In this document: one piece after another, positions 43,952-53,277 of the stretch
Layout: every line of letters starts with the position of its first letter
How positions within the stretch are numbered: position 1 is the first letter of the stretch
Assembly (NCBI GenBank): GCA_963678465.1
Contig: OY782858.1
Location: 1,302,001 to 1,366,000, forward strand
From: Paludibacter sp963678465
Lineage (GTDB): Bacteria; Bacteroidota; Bacteroidia; Bacteroidales; Paludibacteraceae
Direction of reading: 5' to 3'
DNA length: 64,000 nucleotides
The notes under the pieces: model-generated
What the model saw: only the letters and a program-made list of their open reading frames with translations
Database searches by the model: none
Told to the model about the DNA's origin: nothing
Program-made: the position numbers and the translations under genes

Positions 43952-45625
43952 TTAATATTTGAAAAGTTTAATTTTAAGGATACTGACATCGTCAAGATAA
44001 ACATCTGAAACGATATCATACGGATTTGGGGGAAGTTTTATTCCAAATTCATCTCCATTGATAGTTCTGTTTTTTATCCATTTCCCACCAACAAACTTTC
44101 CTTCTTCAACAGAAAGGAGTTGAGCATTTGGTTTGCCGGCATCAGCAGACTGATACCCAATATGACAAGCATTTCCGGATACAATAAATTCGTTTTCCGA
44201 AATCTGAATGATCAACCCATATCCTTTGATCAATGAATTCTTTTGCAGGTTGTAGTCAGGCTTAAAGATAAAGTCACCCAATTGAAAAGACGCCGGTGAT
44301 GCATTATCACCTTCCATAAAACCGTTTATTCTATCTTCGGCCTGGGCTTTTGTAATCAATGGCATCAGCTGTTCAAGCACCTTATACGCCTTCTTTATGG
44401 AATGGTTGCTATGATAAGTAGGATGATCGATACCAAATGGCGAAAAACCAATGGCTTTGAAATGTCCAAAACAAAAGAATGCCTTTGGAGCAGCACTTAT
44501 TGTATCGTTCATCCAAATAGCACAGGCTTCGGGTAAAAGCAAAGGATTTTTGTTGTGTATAAAATTTGCTGCCGACAATCCAAATGTTGGTGAATAATTA
44601 TCGTTGGCCAAAATATCAACAGCAGGAGCACCAGCTTGCCAAATATCAAGCATAAGGTAATTAGGTCCTCCACTGGGCCAAACACCGGGAATAAGATTGC
44701 CGCCCGAAGCATCCCATGCATTTACGAATGTTGGAATATTATAAATAGCTTTACCAGCCTTTGCAAGTTCATTGATATACCTGGCGTAATTCCATGCCAT
44801 AAATATCTCATCTGTATTTGGTGATTTACCAAAAACTTCTTCCCAAGTACCTTGGGTTTTCGAACCATTATTTACGTAAGAATCACGGATATTTGGTTTT
44901 AATTTATGCAGATGATTGCTGATGTATTTTATTAATTCAGCGGGAACTTGTTGTTCAAACAATTTGGTGGCGACAGGCGAAAAATCCCTTGTACCTCCCA
45001 ATAAACCAACTTCATTCTCTATTTGCATCATGATCACAGTACCCTGTTTATCAACCTGAGCAATTCGTTCCATTAACTTTTTATAAGCCTTCATGTCGGC
45101 ATTTAAACAATTGCTATGCGTGTTTGAAATGGTGGTGGAAATTTTCCCGTCCTTAAAAAGCATGCGTGGGAAACGTTTCATATCTGTTTTAACCCAATCG
45201 GGCGTATAATTAGATTCCCCATTTTTCCAGCTGCCAAACCATAGAATAACAAGTTTCAGATGATTGTCATAGGCGCTTTTTATGTGACTATCCAGTAGCG
45301 AGTAGTCAAAATTACCTTCTTCCGGTTCAAATTGTTGCCAGGTGACAGGCAAATAAACTGTATTCACATCAAGAGATCGAATGCGTGCCCAACTATCTTT
45401 CATATATTCAATGCTCGAAGCAGAAGAATTTAATAATTCAGCTCCGAGAATCAGAAAAGGTTCATTGTTTACATACAGTTGTTTAAGTCCTTTCGTTTCC
45501 TTCACGATCGGCAAAGTTAAACCGACAGCTAAGTCCTCTGACTTTGAAGAACTATTCGTAGTATTCCCTGCCATTGACAAAGCAATAAACAGCGTAAAGA
45601 GGATAGAAAGTTGAATTCTTTTCAT
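43952..45625 (-). CDS. Exported GH35/GH42-like glycosidase with DUF5597-type C-terminus
   Basis: A 557-residue exported protein with a TIM-barrel glycosidase core (about 45-420). It has the opening phrase FLILGAELLNSS, VNTVYLPVTWQQFEPEEGNFD typical of beta-galactosidase-like enzymes, and MMQIENEVGLLG carrying the acid/base Glu. The likely nucleophile is the Glu in LLPEACA. A C-terminal beta domain (430-557) fits DUF5597. The expected activity is a beta-galactosidase or related exo-glycosidase on plant or host glycans; no other polysaccharide genes adjoin it. Confidence 0.85.
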   Translation of the reverse strand: MKRIQLSILFTLFIALSMAGNTTNSSSKSEDLAVGLTLPIVKETKGLKQLYVNNEPFLILGAELLNSSASSIEYMKDSWARIRSLDVNTVYLPVTWQQFEPEEGNFDYSLLDSHIKSAYDNHLKLVILWFGSWKNGESNYTPDWVKTDMKRFPRMLFKDGKISTTISNTHSNCLNADMKAYKKLMERIAQVDKQGTVIMMQIENEVGLLGGTRDFSPVATKLFEQQVPAELIKYISNHLHKLKPNIRDSYVNNGSKTQGTWEEVFGKSPNTDEIFMAWNYARYINELAKAGKAIYNIPTFVNAWDASGGNLIPGVWPSGGPNYLMLDIWQAGAPAVDILANDNYSPTFGLSAANFIHNKNPLLLPEACAIWMNDTISAAPKAFFCFGHFKAIGFSPFGIDHPTYHSNHSIKKAYKVLEQLMPLITKAQAEDRINGFMEGDNASPASFQLGDFIFKPDYNLQKNSLIKGYGLIIQISENEFIVSGNACHIGYQSADAGKPNAQLLSVEEGKFVGGKWIKNRTINGDEFGIKLPPNPYDIVSDVYLDDVSILKIKLFKY

Positions 45626-45654
45626 AAAATTATTTTAAATCAGACTAAGACAAA

Positions 45655-45845
45655 GGTCTACAGACGTTGCGGAACTGTTGAAGAAATGCAGGCACAGGCA
45701 CAGGCACAGGCGAAGCGGTCGAAAGTCAAAGGTCTAAAGTCATCGGTTGCCAAACTTTAAACCCGAAACTCAAATCTTCGAATTCTCAAATTCTCAAATT
45801 CTCAAATTCTCAAATTCTCAAATTTCAATTGCCCCTGAACCCGAA
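45655..45845. repeat. Repeat-word gap
   Basis: Tandem CAGGCA units (45690-45712), AAAGTCAAAGG words, and seven AAATTCTC units at 45770-45826. Confidence 0.75.
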
Positions 45846-45859
45846 ACGAAACCTTCCTT

Positions 45860-46363
45860 CTATTCTTTGGCGTCGAGTATTTTCGCTTTCTCTTTTTCAA
45901 ATTCCTCAGTAGTGATTATTTTCTCGTCGAGAAGTTGTTTGAGTTCCCGAAGTCTATCCATTTTTGATTTTGTAATGAGTTGCGATTTCTGCATCTCTGG
46001 CGTTGATGCCGGTTCGGTAACAACAGGTTGCAATACATAACTATGAACAGGTTTATATTGCATGGTCCATAAAAACGGAACGGCAACAAAAAGACCGCCA
46101 ATGATTGCCCCTATATTTATTTCTTCATCTTTTGTAATTGTTGTAACCAAAGGACTAAAACCTTCCTTCTCCAGTTTTACAACCATAGAACTTCCAACAA
46201 TCTTAGTATCCCTGTGCAGGTAGGGAGTTTCGCCAACATAGGCACCATCGAGATATACTTTTGCTTTGCCCGGATCTGATTGTATCATTGTGGTGCTGGA
46301 GCAACTTGCAAATAAAATGGCGAGTGCAAGAAAAAAACTGATAGAGCGTATTCCTTTTTTCAT
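45860..46363 (-). CDS. PEGA-domain lipoprotein with SHOCT tail
   Basis: A 167-residue lipoprotein (lipobox LFASC, Cys21). A PEGA domain follows at about 22-90 (IQSDPGKAKVYLDGAYVGET-type), then a hydrophobic segment (GAIIGGLFVAVPFLW, about 90-105) and a C-terminal SHOCT motif (LRELKQLLDEKIITTEEFEK). PEGA domains bind carbohydrate or peptidoglycan at the surface, and SHOCT motifs mediate oligomerisation. The neighbouring genes are a small membrane protein and a Bor-like lipoprotein, suggesting a surface-lipoprotein group on this strand. Confidence 0.85.
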   Translation of the reverse strand: MKKGIRSISFFLALAILFASCSSTTMIQSDPGKAKVYLDGAYVGETPYLHRDTKIVGSSMVVKLEKEGFSPLVTTITKDEEINIGAIIGGLFVAVPFLWTMQYKPVHSYVLQPVVTEPASTPEMQKSQLITKSKMDRLRELKQLLDEKIITTEEFEKEKAKILDAKE

Positions 46364-46364
46364 A

Positions 46365-46562
46365 TTAGTGTTTGTTTTTTCGTTTCATCGATCTTATCGT
46401 AAAATACATCAATATTGAGCCTGATAAAAATATAATTATGCCTCCGGCAAGAACTCCAATTCCATAGTTCGATAAACTGTCGAAAACAGTCAAACATTTT
46501 ATTATGGCGTAAAGAGGATAGACAATCAGTATAATCGATATCAAAAGCAGAAAATATTTCAT
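46365..46562 (-). CDS. Small two-helix membrane protein
   Basis: A 65-residue protein starting at 46562 with two membrane helices (FLLLISIILIVYPLYAII and GIGVLAGGIIIFLSGSILMY) and a basic C-terminus (RSMKRKNKH). It is one base upstream of the PEGA lipoprotein gene, so cotranscription is near certain. The longer frame to 46601 crosses the terminator of the Bor-like gene and is rejected. Function unknown. Confidence 0.65.
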   Translation of the reverse strand: MKYFLLLISIILIVYPLYAIIKCLTVFDSLSNYGIGVLAGGIIIFLSGSILMYFTIRSMKRKNKH

Positions 46563-46574
46563 TTTGTTACATTT

Positions 46575-46613
46575 AAAAACATCATGGCAAGTTGGGGTCA
46601 ACCTGCCATGATG
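46575..46613 (-). terminator. Intrinsic terminator after the Bor-like gene
   Basis: CATCATGGCA at 46580-46589 pairs with TGCCATGATG at 46604-46613, extended by GTT/AAC, with a U-tract on the minus strand. It separates the Bor-like gene from the small membrane protein gene. Confidence 0.8.
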
Positions 46614-46623
46614 TAAGTTTAAT

Positions 46624-46917
46624 TTACTTAGTGATTGTCACTGTAGTTGGAGTATAAATTCCACTCGTCAATATGGCAAGGAAGCCATCGATAAATGAAT
46701 GAGATACAGTAATTGAATAATCTTTTGCATCGCCCACCAATTCTTTTGTATTGGCAGTTGAGATTGGAGCTAATCCGTCAATCAAATAATGATTGTGTGC
46801 AACAATTTTAGTTCCTGTTTGAGGACCATTACCAATTGTAGCAGTAAAAGTGTAACACGAAGTCATCATAATGGCAACAGCAAAAATGAGTGACAATTTC
46901 AATAAACCTTTTTTCAT
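46624..46917 (-). CDS. Bor/Iss-like serum-resistance-type lipoprotein
   Basis: A 97-residue lipoprotein from the Met at 46917 (signal LIFAVAIMMTSC). It matches the Bor family pattern: TFTATIGNGPQTGTKI, then NHYLIDGLAPI and a closing SFIDGFLAILTSGIYTPTTV. Phage lambda Bor and E. coli Iss of this family confer serum resistance; here that role is only by analogy. The promoter module at 47100 and the terminator at 46575-46613 make it a single-gene unit. Confidence 0.8.
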   Translation of the reverse strand: MKKGLLKLSLIFAVAIMMTSCYTFTATIGNGPQTGTKIVAHNHYLIDGLAPISTANTKELVGDAKDYSITVSHSFIDGFLAILTSGIYTPTTVTITK

Positions 46918-47099
46918 AAGTAAATAATTTCTATTTTTTCCTACTCTCAAGCTTTTCGGCTTCCGCTCCCTACTCTTATTAGGATTTTCGGGTTTTTCCT
47001 AAATATGTCTTTTATATAAATTCTCTATCTGCTTTCGTATGCTATTGCGTTTGTATGCTATAATTTACACAAAACAAACAGATGGTTAATATTAGCGGC

Positions 47100-47130
47100 C
47101 AAAGATATATAACATATTTAAAAACACCAA
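47100..47130 (-). promoter_or_regulatory. Shared promoter module, copy 5
   Basis: Minus-strand TTTTAAATATGTTATA followed by TATCTTTG (47107-47100), 183 bases upstream of the Bor-like gene. Confidence 0.6.
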
Positions 47131-47154
47131 TTTTTTGAGAAGAAATATTAAGAA

Positions 47155-47620
47155 ATGTTGAAGTATCAACGGTCTCCGGACTTTGGCTGTCGAATCGTGA
47201 AAGTGTGGAAGCATTGAATTGTCAACGGTCTCCAGCCCCCGGTCTCCAGTCGTGGAAGTGTTGAAGCGTTGAACTGTGTAACTGTGTAACTGATGAAGCG
47301 TTAGTTTGTCAAGCACTCAGAACTCAGAACTCAAAACTTCAAATTATGCATTATCAATTATCAATTATCTCCGTTGCAGCTCTCTTTGAGCTCCGAAGGA
47401 ACGGAAAGAAATAAGCATTTGTCCGATAGGGCAATGCATATTGAACAAAAGAACAAAAACAATATGCCAATGGTTGAAATGTTGTCAATGTGACAATGTG
47501 CCAATCCCGATAAATTCGGGACAAGTTGTGCCAATGGTTGAATGATTGAAGCGTCTCCCGAATTCAAAACTCAGAACTCGAAACTGAGAACTCAAAACCC
47601 GGAACTAAGAATTCCATATA
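47155..47620. repeat. Repeat-word gap before trkH
   Basis: GTCTCCGGACTTTG and CCCCGGTCTCCAGTC words, GTGTAACTGTGTAACTG, AACTCAGAACTCAGAACTC, the AGCTCCGAAGGAACGGAAAG repeat (47378-47432, shared with 19655-19712), and GTGCCAATCCCGATAAATTC (47500-47520, shared with 26951). No gene is supported in 46918-47742. Confidence 0.75.
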
Positions 47621-47672
47621 AAATATTTATACTGGCTCCTTTTTCTTTATAAAATCTTTATATTATCACCTT

Positions 47673-47680
47673 TACCTTTG
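47673..47680 (+). promoter_or_regulatory. -7 box of the trkH gene
   Basis: TACCTTTG fits TAnnTTTG; no good -33 element is seen. It places the start of transcription near 47687, upstream of the ATG at 47743. Confidence 0.55.
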
Positions 47681-47742
47681 TGCAGGCCTTAAAATACAGA
47701 GCAAATTGCAAGAACTATTTATTGCATGAAAAGGGTAAACAC

Positions 47743-49314
47743 ATGAAAAACAAATCATTTCAAATCATATTTAAAGAAATCGGGAATCTGATTTCTCTGC
47801 TGGCTTTTATTCTGATAGTGCCTGCTTTTGTGGGCGTACTGTATGCCGAGTGGTACTCTGTGGTTGGCTTTTTAATAGCAGCTTTCGTCACATTTGCATT
47901 TGGTAAGAGCATTTATTTTGTATTCAGAGAAGCTATTGAACCTCAATATATGCACGGCTACATTATTGCGGCACTGGGTTGGCTTATTCTGACAGCTATG
48001 GGAGGATTGCCGCTTTTTATCATTTCGTATATTACGCCACCGGAGGTTATGCAATCGTTTATCCCGGCCGGTTTCGATTATTCTTCCAGCTTATTGTATT
48101 TCCGAAATCCACTTCATTGCCTGTTCGAAAGTATGAGCGCTTATACTACCACAGGTCTTACAATGGCCGTGCACGAACCATCGGTTGGGAAAACAGTGCT
48201 TTTTTATCGCTCTTTTGCTCAGTGGATAGGTGGAGCGGGCTTTATAGTTATGGCCCTGGCCATGATTAAACATGGTTCGGGGCGTAGTTTGAAACTGCTT
48301 TATCGTTCGGAGTCGACAGGCATAAATCTGCGTACCAAAGTAATGGATACTGCCCGCGATATATGGAAATCGTATGCCATTATTACCGGGATAACCGTAG
48401 TGTACCTGATTGTGGGCACGTGGATCATTCTGCCCGATTATCCGCTGGTTGATAATATTTTCGATGCCTTTAATCACGCTATGGCGGGATTGTCGTCGGG
48501 AGGTTTTAGTACATTGGACGATAGCATTGCCGGGTATCATTCCGAGGCAATGGATTATCTGCTGTTATTGCCCATGATTTTCGGATCGTTTTCGTTGCCG
48601 TTTTATTTTCGTATTTTTTATAAAGGGCAAATAAGCGAAATATGGCGCGACGTACAAACGCGTTCGTTGCTCTGGTGCTTTTTATTTGGTAGCATTATAC
48701 TGTCATTGCTTTTGATGTATTCGCATGCCGTGCCGGAGCCTTTTCGCGAAGGAATATTTCAGTACATAAGCGCCATTTCAACTACCGGATGGCAAACATC
48801 CAATATCCATGTGTGGGACGACAGATCGTTTTTATTTATCATCTTCGGGGCAATGTTTATTGGAGGTGCCTGGGGAGGTACGGTTGGAGGAATAAAGATT
48901 TACAGAGCTGTGTTTATTCAAAAAGGTATCCGTTGGCAAATAAAACGATCGTTCTTTTCGCCCAATGCAGTACGCACCATGAAGTTTGATGGCAAAACCA
49001 TGTTGCCCGACGAAATAAATGCTGAACTTGCTTCGGCTTCAATTTTTGCTGTTTTATTTTTTCTGATATTGATGGGAAGTACTTTTGTAAGCACATTTTT
49101 TATTCCTGAGAACTTTACTTTTTTCGATGCTCTGTTTGAATCCACCGCTGCACAATCCACTGCAGGGCTTTCGGTGGGCATTACCGAACCCGGAATGAAC
49201 CCTATAGTGGAGAGTATTTATATTTTTCAGATGTGGGTTGGACGTTTGGAAATTTTCCCCGTACTTGCTTTGTGTAGATTTGCGTTTTGGGGAGCTAATC
49301 CTAAGTTGAATTAA
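47743..49314 (+). CDS. trkH: TrkH/KtrB-family potassium transport channel subunit
   Basis: A 523-residue inner-membrane protein with the four P-loop/filter repeats of the Trk superfamily: YTTTGLTM, GLSSGGFST, SAISTTGWQTS and STAAQSTAGLSVG. Start 47743 is preferred because it follows the -7 box sensibly and precedes the first helix; the frame opens at 47680. A TrkA/KtrA gating subunit is not encoded nearby. The following two genes encode a KdpD/KdpE-like pair, so potassium-responsive control of this transporter is a reasonable inference. Confidence 0.9.
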   Translation: MKNKSFQIIFKEIGNLISLLAFILIVPAFVGVLYAEWYSVVGFLIAAFVTFAFGKSIYFVFREAIEPQYMHGYIIAALGWLILTAMGGLPLFIISYITPPEVMQSFIPAGFDYSSSLLYFRNPLHCLFESMSAYTTTGLTMAVHEPSVGKTVLFYRSFAQWIGGAGFIVMALAMIKHGSGRSLKLLYRSESTGINLRTKVMDTARDIWKSYAIITGITVVYLIVGTWIILPDYPLVDNIFDAFNHAMAGLSSGGFSTLDDSIAGYHSEAMDYLLLLPMIFGSFSLPFYFRIFYKGQISEIWRDVQTRSLLWCFLFGSIILSLLLMYSHAVPEPFREGIFQYISAISTTGWQTSNIHVWDDRSFLFIIFGAMFIGGAWGGTVGGIKIYRAVFIQKGIRWQIKRSFFSPNAVRTMKFDGKTMLPDEINAELASASIFAVLFFLILMGSTFVSTFFIPENFTFFDALFESTAAQSTAGLSVGITEPGMNPIVESIYIFQMWVGRLEIFPVLALCRFAFWGANPKLN

Positions 49315-49326
49315 AATTAGTAAACC

Positions 49327-49366
49327 GATGTACAATATTTGAAAATCTGATCTACTTTTGTACATC
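49327..49366. promoter_or_regulatory. Inverted repeat upstream of the sensor kinase gene
   Basis: GATGTACAA at 49327-49335 and its exact complement TTGTACATC at 49358-49366 are 22 bases apart. They frame a -7-like TACTTTTG (49353-49360). It may be a binding site for the KdpE-like regulator. Confidence 0.5.
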
Positions 49367-49397
49367 AAACAATTTGAACTGATTTAGAATAAACAAT

Positions 49398-51332
49398 ATG
49401 AACAATGCTGATATAAATAAAACACGTTTGCTGGTGGCTGTTGGTCACACGGCACAATCGGCAGAATTACTTGTTTACGCGAGTGAACTTGCAAAAAAAA
49501 TGCAGGCATCAATTCAGGCAGTTTATGTTGAAAGCACCCATGAACTTACCGATAGGCAACGAAAAGAACTTGATAACAATGTCGGAATTGCAAAACAACT
49601 GGGTATTGAACTTCGGATTATCTCCAATTACGATACTGTGAAAGGTATCGCAGGTTTTGCTTTGCAGGAAAACATAACGCATATTGTTATAGGTAAACCA
49701 AAAACCTTCAATTTGCTGACGCTGCTTCGTCGGGGCGATTTTGTAAACAAATTAATCAGAAATTCGGGAAACATTGATGTATATATTCTTGGCTCTGATA
49801 AACAGGTAACTCAGCATGAGTTTCGTGAAAAAGTGAATCTTCCTTCATTTACTTCGGATGGCAAAGAATATCTGGTATCGACGCTTATAGTTGTTTTAAC
49901 TATGGCATTGTGCTATTTACTGAATGATTTTGTGGGCTACAGAGTAGTTTCGTTTGTCTTGTTGTTTGTGGTATCAATTTTGGCTTTTGTGTTTGGCACC
50001 GGCCCAATTTTGCTTGCTTCTGCGTTGAGTGCACTTTGTTGGAATTTCTTTTTTATTCCACCACATTTCACTTTTCATATCAATAACACAGAAGATGTGC
50101 TGATGTTTTTTATGTTTTTCATCATTGCTTTGCTCAATGGAGTGCTCACTTCAAGGGTTCGCCGACAGGAAATGCGTATTCGGAAACGGGAAGAACGGAC
50201 GCATGCACTGTATAGCCTTACAAAAGAATTGTCGGAAGTAAGTGGTACCGAAGAGGTAAAGAATGTGGTAGTACTGGGTGTGAAAAAGTATTTCAAAGAA
50301 GATGCCTGTGTACTATTGCAGGAAGAATTAAAAAGTAAGCAGCCAACAACCCATTTCAGTTTTACTGCCGACGAATGGAAGAGCATACTTTATTGTCATG
50401 AACAAGGGATTGTTTGTGGAAAATTTTCAAATCGGGGTGCGGATGAGCTGTATAGTTTTTTCCCTCTGATTGGAACTCAAATGAAAATTGGGGTGTTGGC
50501 GCTGAAACAAACAAAACAGTTTACCCATGGCGAAGAACAATTCTGGAACGCTTATCTGGGACAGATTTCCGGAAAATTTGAACGCGAAGTGTTGCGCGAT
50601 GTGGCACGAAAAGCCTATATGCTCGATGCATCCGATCAACTGTATAAAACGCTCTTCAATTCTATTTCGCACGAACTACGTATACCGATAACTGCTGTGA
50701 TGGGGGCTTCGGATACCTTGCTTGCTCAAAAATATCCTGAGAAAGTTCAAAAAGAATTGCTCACCGAGATTAATATTGCATCGGTAAGACTGAATCATTT
50801 GATCGAAAATCTGCTCAATATGTCGCGGCTCGAATCGGGCAGACTCTCGCTCAGGTACGATTGGTGCGATATTCACGATTTAATTAACCGCGTTACCGAA
50901 ACTTTACATCAGGAACTTTATCCGTTCTCGGTGAATATTCTGATTCCGGATGATTTGCCGCTTGTAAAGCTCGATTTTGGACTTATGGAGCAGGTAATAC
51001 ATAATTTATTGCTTAACTCTACACAATATGCTCCTCATAAGAGTGTAATCAATGTGGAATTTGGCATTGAAAGCCAGAAGTTGATAATTATTGTGCAAGA
51101 CAATGGGCCGGGATTTCCGGTTGAAGAACTGAACTCGGTTTTCGATAAATTTTACAGAGGAAAATCGAACCGAACCGGAGGTACCGGATTGGGCTTGTCT
51201 ATTGTGAAAGGCTTTGTAGAAGCTCATAAAGGAAGTATTGTAGCTTCGAACCACTCCGGTGGAGGGGCACAATTTACAATACAAATTCCTATCGTCATTT
51301 CGGAGATCAATAACCTTACATTAAAAGACTAA
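49398..51332 (+). CDS. KdpD-like sensor histidine kinase lacking the KdpD N-terminal domain
   Basis: A 644-residue kinase: USP-like nucleotide-binding domain (about 9-130), four membrane helices of the DUF4118 type (about 155-255), a GAF-like region (280-400), HisKA with LFNSISHELRIPITAVMGAS (phospho-His in SHEL) and HATPase_c with NLLLNSTQYAPH, DNGPGFP and TGGTGLGLSIVKGF. Classical KdpD has an additional N-terminal Walker-A KdpD domain ahead of USP, absent here. It probably senses potassium or osmotic state, and phosphorylates the RR encoded ten bases on. It follows trkH by 83 bases with its own inverted repeat. Confidence 0.88.
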   Translation: MNNADINKTRLLVAVGHTAQSAELLVYASELAKKMQASIQAVYVESTHELTDRQRKELDNNVGIAKQLGIELRIISNYDTVKGIAGFALQENITHIVIGKPKTFNLLTLLRRGDFVNKLIRNSGNIDVYILGSDKQVTQHEFREKVNLPSFTSDGKEYLVSTLIVVLTMALCYLLNDFVGYRVVSFVLLFVVSILAFVFGTGPILLASALSALCWNFFFIPPHFTFHINNTEDVLMFFMFFIIALLNGVLTSRVRRQEMRIRKREERTHALYSLTKELSEVSGTEEVKNVVVLGVKKYFKEDACVLLQEELKSKQPTTHFSFTADEWKSILYCHEQGIVCGKFSNRGADELYSFFPLIGTQMKIGVLALKQTKQFTHGEEQFWNAYLGQISGKFEREVLRDVARKAYMLDASDQLYKTLFNSISHELRIPITAVMGASDTLLAQKYPEKVQKELLTEINIASVRLNHLIENLLNMSRLESGRLSLRYDWCDIHDLINRVTETLHQELYPFSVNILIPDDLPLVKLDFGLMEQVIHNLLLNSTQYAPHKSVINVEFGIESQKLIIIVQDNGPGFPVEELNSVFDKFYRGKSNRTGGTGLGLSIVKGFVEAHKGSIVASNHSGGGAQFTIQIPIVISEINNLTLKD

Positions 51333-51341
51333 AAATACAAT

Positions 51342-52019
51342 ATGGATAGCATTCTGATTATTGATGATGAAATTCAAATACGACGTTTACTCGAAATCAC
51401 ACTTTCGGCAAACGGCTATAAAATTATTGAATCTGAAAATGGAAAAGATGGCTGCAATTTAGCTGCATCTTTTCAACCATCGCTCATTATTCTGGATTTA
51501 GGGTTGCCTGATATGGATGGCATCGAAGTGCTGAAAAAACTGCGGGAGTGGTATCAACATCCGATCATTATTCTTTCGGTACGAAAATCGGAAGAAGATA
51601 TTGTGCGGGCTTTGGACAATGGCGCCAACGATTATATCTCGAAACCTTTCCGTACCGGCGAATTAATGGCACGTATTCGGGTGGCAATTCGCCAAAGTCA
51701 ACCGCTGGAACAGGATGCACTTATGCAATTTGGAAATTTAAGCGTCGATTTATCGAAACATTTGGCTTTTAAAAACAATGAAATTATTAAACTAACTTCC
51801 ACCGAATTTTCTCTATTGGCTTTGATGGCAAAAAACGAAGGTCGTGTGCTTACTCACACCTATATTCTGAAAGAAATTTGGGGCTACGGATATCTGGAAC
51901 AAACACAATATCTACGGGTTTTTATAGCTCAGCTTCGTAAAAAAATAGAAGATAATCCATCCAAACCACAGCTACTGATTACCGAATCGGGGATTGGTTA
52001 CAGGTTTAACGGAGAATAA
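51342..52019 (+). CDS. KdpE-like OmpR-family response regulator
   Basis: A 225-residue regulator with a receiver domain (1-118; acidic pocket DDE at 8-10, phospho-Asp52 in LIILDLGLPDMDG, Lys in YISKPF) and an OmpR-type winged helix (about 130-222; LTSTEFSLLALMAKNEGRVL, then YLRVFIAQLRKKIEDNP). It lies nine bases after the KdpD-like kinase. The target is likely the adjacent trkH or its own operon, because no kdpFABC genes are present in the window. Confidence 0.92.
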   Translation: MDSILIIDDEIQIRRLLEITLSANGYKIIESENGKDGCNLAASFQPSLIILDLGLPDMDGIEVLKKLREWYQHPIIILSVRKSEEDIVRALDNGANDYISKPFRTGELMARIRVAIRQSQPLEQDALMQFGNLSVDLSKHLAFKNNEIIKLTSTEFSLLALMAKNEGRVLTHTYILKEIWGYGYLEQTQYLRVFIAQLRKKIEDNPSKPQLLITESGIGYRFNGE

Positions 52020-52170
52020 AAAACCGCAAAATACAACCCAGTACTACTTTTCATTGAGCCGTTTTTCGGCTGCGGAATAAGTCAAAGATTGAAGAAATGA
52101 CACAGACTCCACAGGCACAGGCGAAGGCACAGGCAAAGCGTGGTGTAAGGATCTAAAGGCTAAGGAATTT

Positions 52171-52300
52171 GTTGAATTGTTGAATTGTTGAATTGTTGAA
52201 TTGTTGAATTGTTGAATTGTTGAATTGTTGAATTGTTGAATTGTTGAATTGTTGAATTGTTGAATTGTTGAATTGTTGAATTGTTGAATTGTTGAATTGT
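52171..52300. repeat. Tandem GTTGAATT octamer, 16 copies
   Basis: 130 bases of perfect octamer repeat (16.25 units) without a single mismatch. Shorter runs of the same octamer occur at many other gaps, for example 35517-35535 and 40321-40340. The perfect array suggests recent slippage expansion. Confidence 0.95.
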
Positions 52301-52489
52301 TAAAACCCCTCCCCCTTCGGGTACTCCCCTTAAAAGGGGAGATCATTGGTATGCGGGATTTAGTGCAATAAATAACTGTATGGAAACGTAGAACTGTGTA
52401 ACTATTGAATTATTCACTATTAATTATCTTGTCTCCGGTCTTTTGACTTTAGACCTTTGACCTATGCATTATCAATTATTCGTTATTCG
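52301..52489. repeat. Copy of the 100-base CCCCTTCGGG repeat
   Basis: Bases 52303-52405 match 43726-43835 nearly base for base. AATTATC words continue to the SIMPL gene stop. Confidence 0.8.
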
Positions 52490-53239
52490 TTATTCAAGAA
52501 AGAAAACAATTGTGCTCACTACCCTTGCCTTTTGAACGAAAGGTTCTTTGGGTTTTTCACTGTTTTCTTCGTCGTAATAATACTTTCCGGCAATAGTAAT
52601 CTGGCCTTGCGAAGCTGTTTTTATTTTGCCCAGTTTTGCCTGCGAATCGTTGGCAAACTGTTCTCCTGCGACACGTGCATTTTTTGTGCTTTCGGCTATT
52701 AACTGTGGTTTTATCGAATTTAAATCGGGGAAAGTATAGTTTGTACTTATGGTACAGGTTAAATCCTTGCTTACTAAATCCAATAATATCCGGGCGTTTT
52801 TATCTTCTGTGCTTTTTACATCTTTCGATTGAATATTTATGCTCTGAATAACTGTATATCTATCCACTTTTACCTGCACCTGTTGATTATTGATAAATTG
52901 GGTTTCATAGTATTTCTGACGGTCGGTTACGCCTATATTCTTTATCGTTATGTCATTTTTATCGTATCCATTCGTCGTTAAATAAGCAATAATGGCGTTT
53001 TTCTTAGTTTCAGTTTGCTTCATTATGTCCTGCAAATTATCACTCGAATACGAAAAATCTAAATTGACAATAGCTGAAGTTGCCGTCATATTCATTTCAG
53101 CCAATCCTTTTACTGTGACAACACGGTCTTTGTCGCTAAATGTTTTCAGCCCTTTATATATAAAAAAGCCTAACAATGAAAGCCCTACTACTATCGAAAG
53201 AGCTACAAAAACGAATCTTAGTTCAAATTTATTTTCCAT
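52490..53239 (-). CDS. SIMPL-domain (DUF541) membrane-anchored protein
   Basis: A 249-residue protein with one N-terminal membrane helix (FVFVALSIVVGLSLLGFFIY) and a periplasmic SIMPL/DUF541 domain (about 40-245): VVTVKGLAEMNMTATSAIVN, KNAIIAYLTTNGYDKNDI and LIAESTKNARVAGEQFANDS. SIMPL proteins form oligomeric rings in the envelope and are linked to stress tolerance; E. coli YggE is a relative. A TATCTTTG promoter box of the shared module lies 39 bases upstream. The 3' end meets a repeat gap. Confidence 0.9.
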   Translation of the reverse strand: MENKFELRFVFVALSIVVGLSLLGFFIYKGLKTFSDKDRVVTVKGLAEMNMTATSAIVNLDFSYSSDNLQDIMKQTETKKNAIIAYLTTNGYDKNDITIKNIGVTDRQKYYETQFINNQQVQVKVDRYTVIQSINIQSKDVKSTEDKNARILLDLVSKDLTCTISTNYTFPDLNSIKPQLIAESTKNARVAGEQFANDSQAKLGKIKTASQGQITIAGKYYYDEENSEKPKEPFVQKARVVSTIVFFLE

Positions 53240-53277
53240 TTTAAAAAGAGTTTTAAGCAGTTATTATGATTACCGTC

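Noticed and set aside
52044..52346. Open frame through the GTTGAATT array
   Set aside because: It is translated octamer repeat (NNSTIQQF units) with no promoter and no protein-like flanks.
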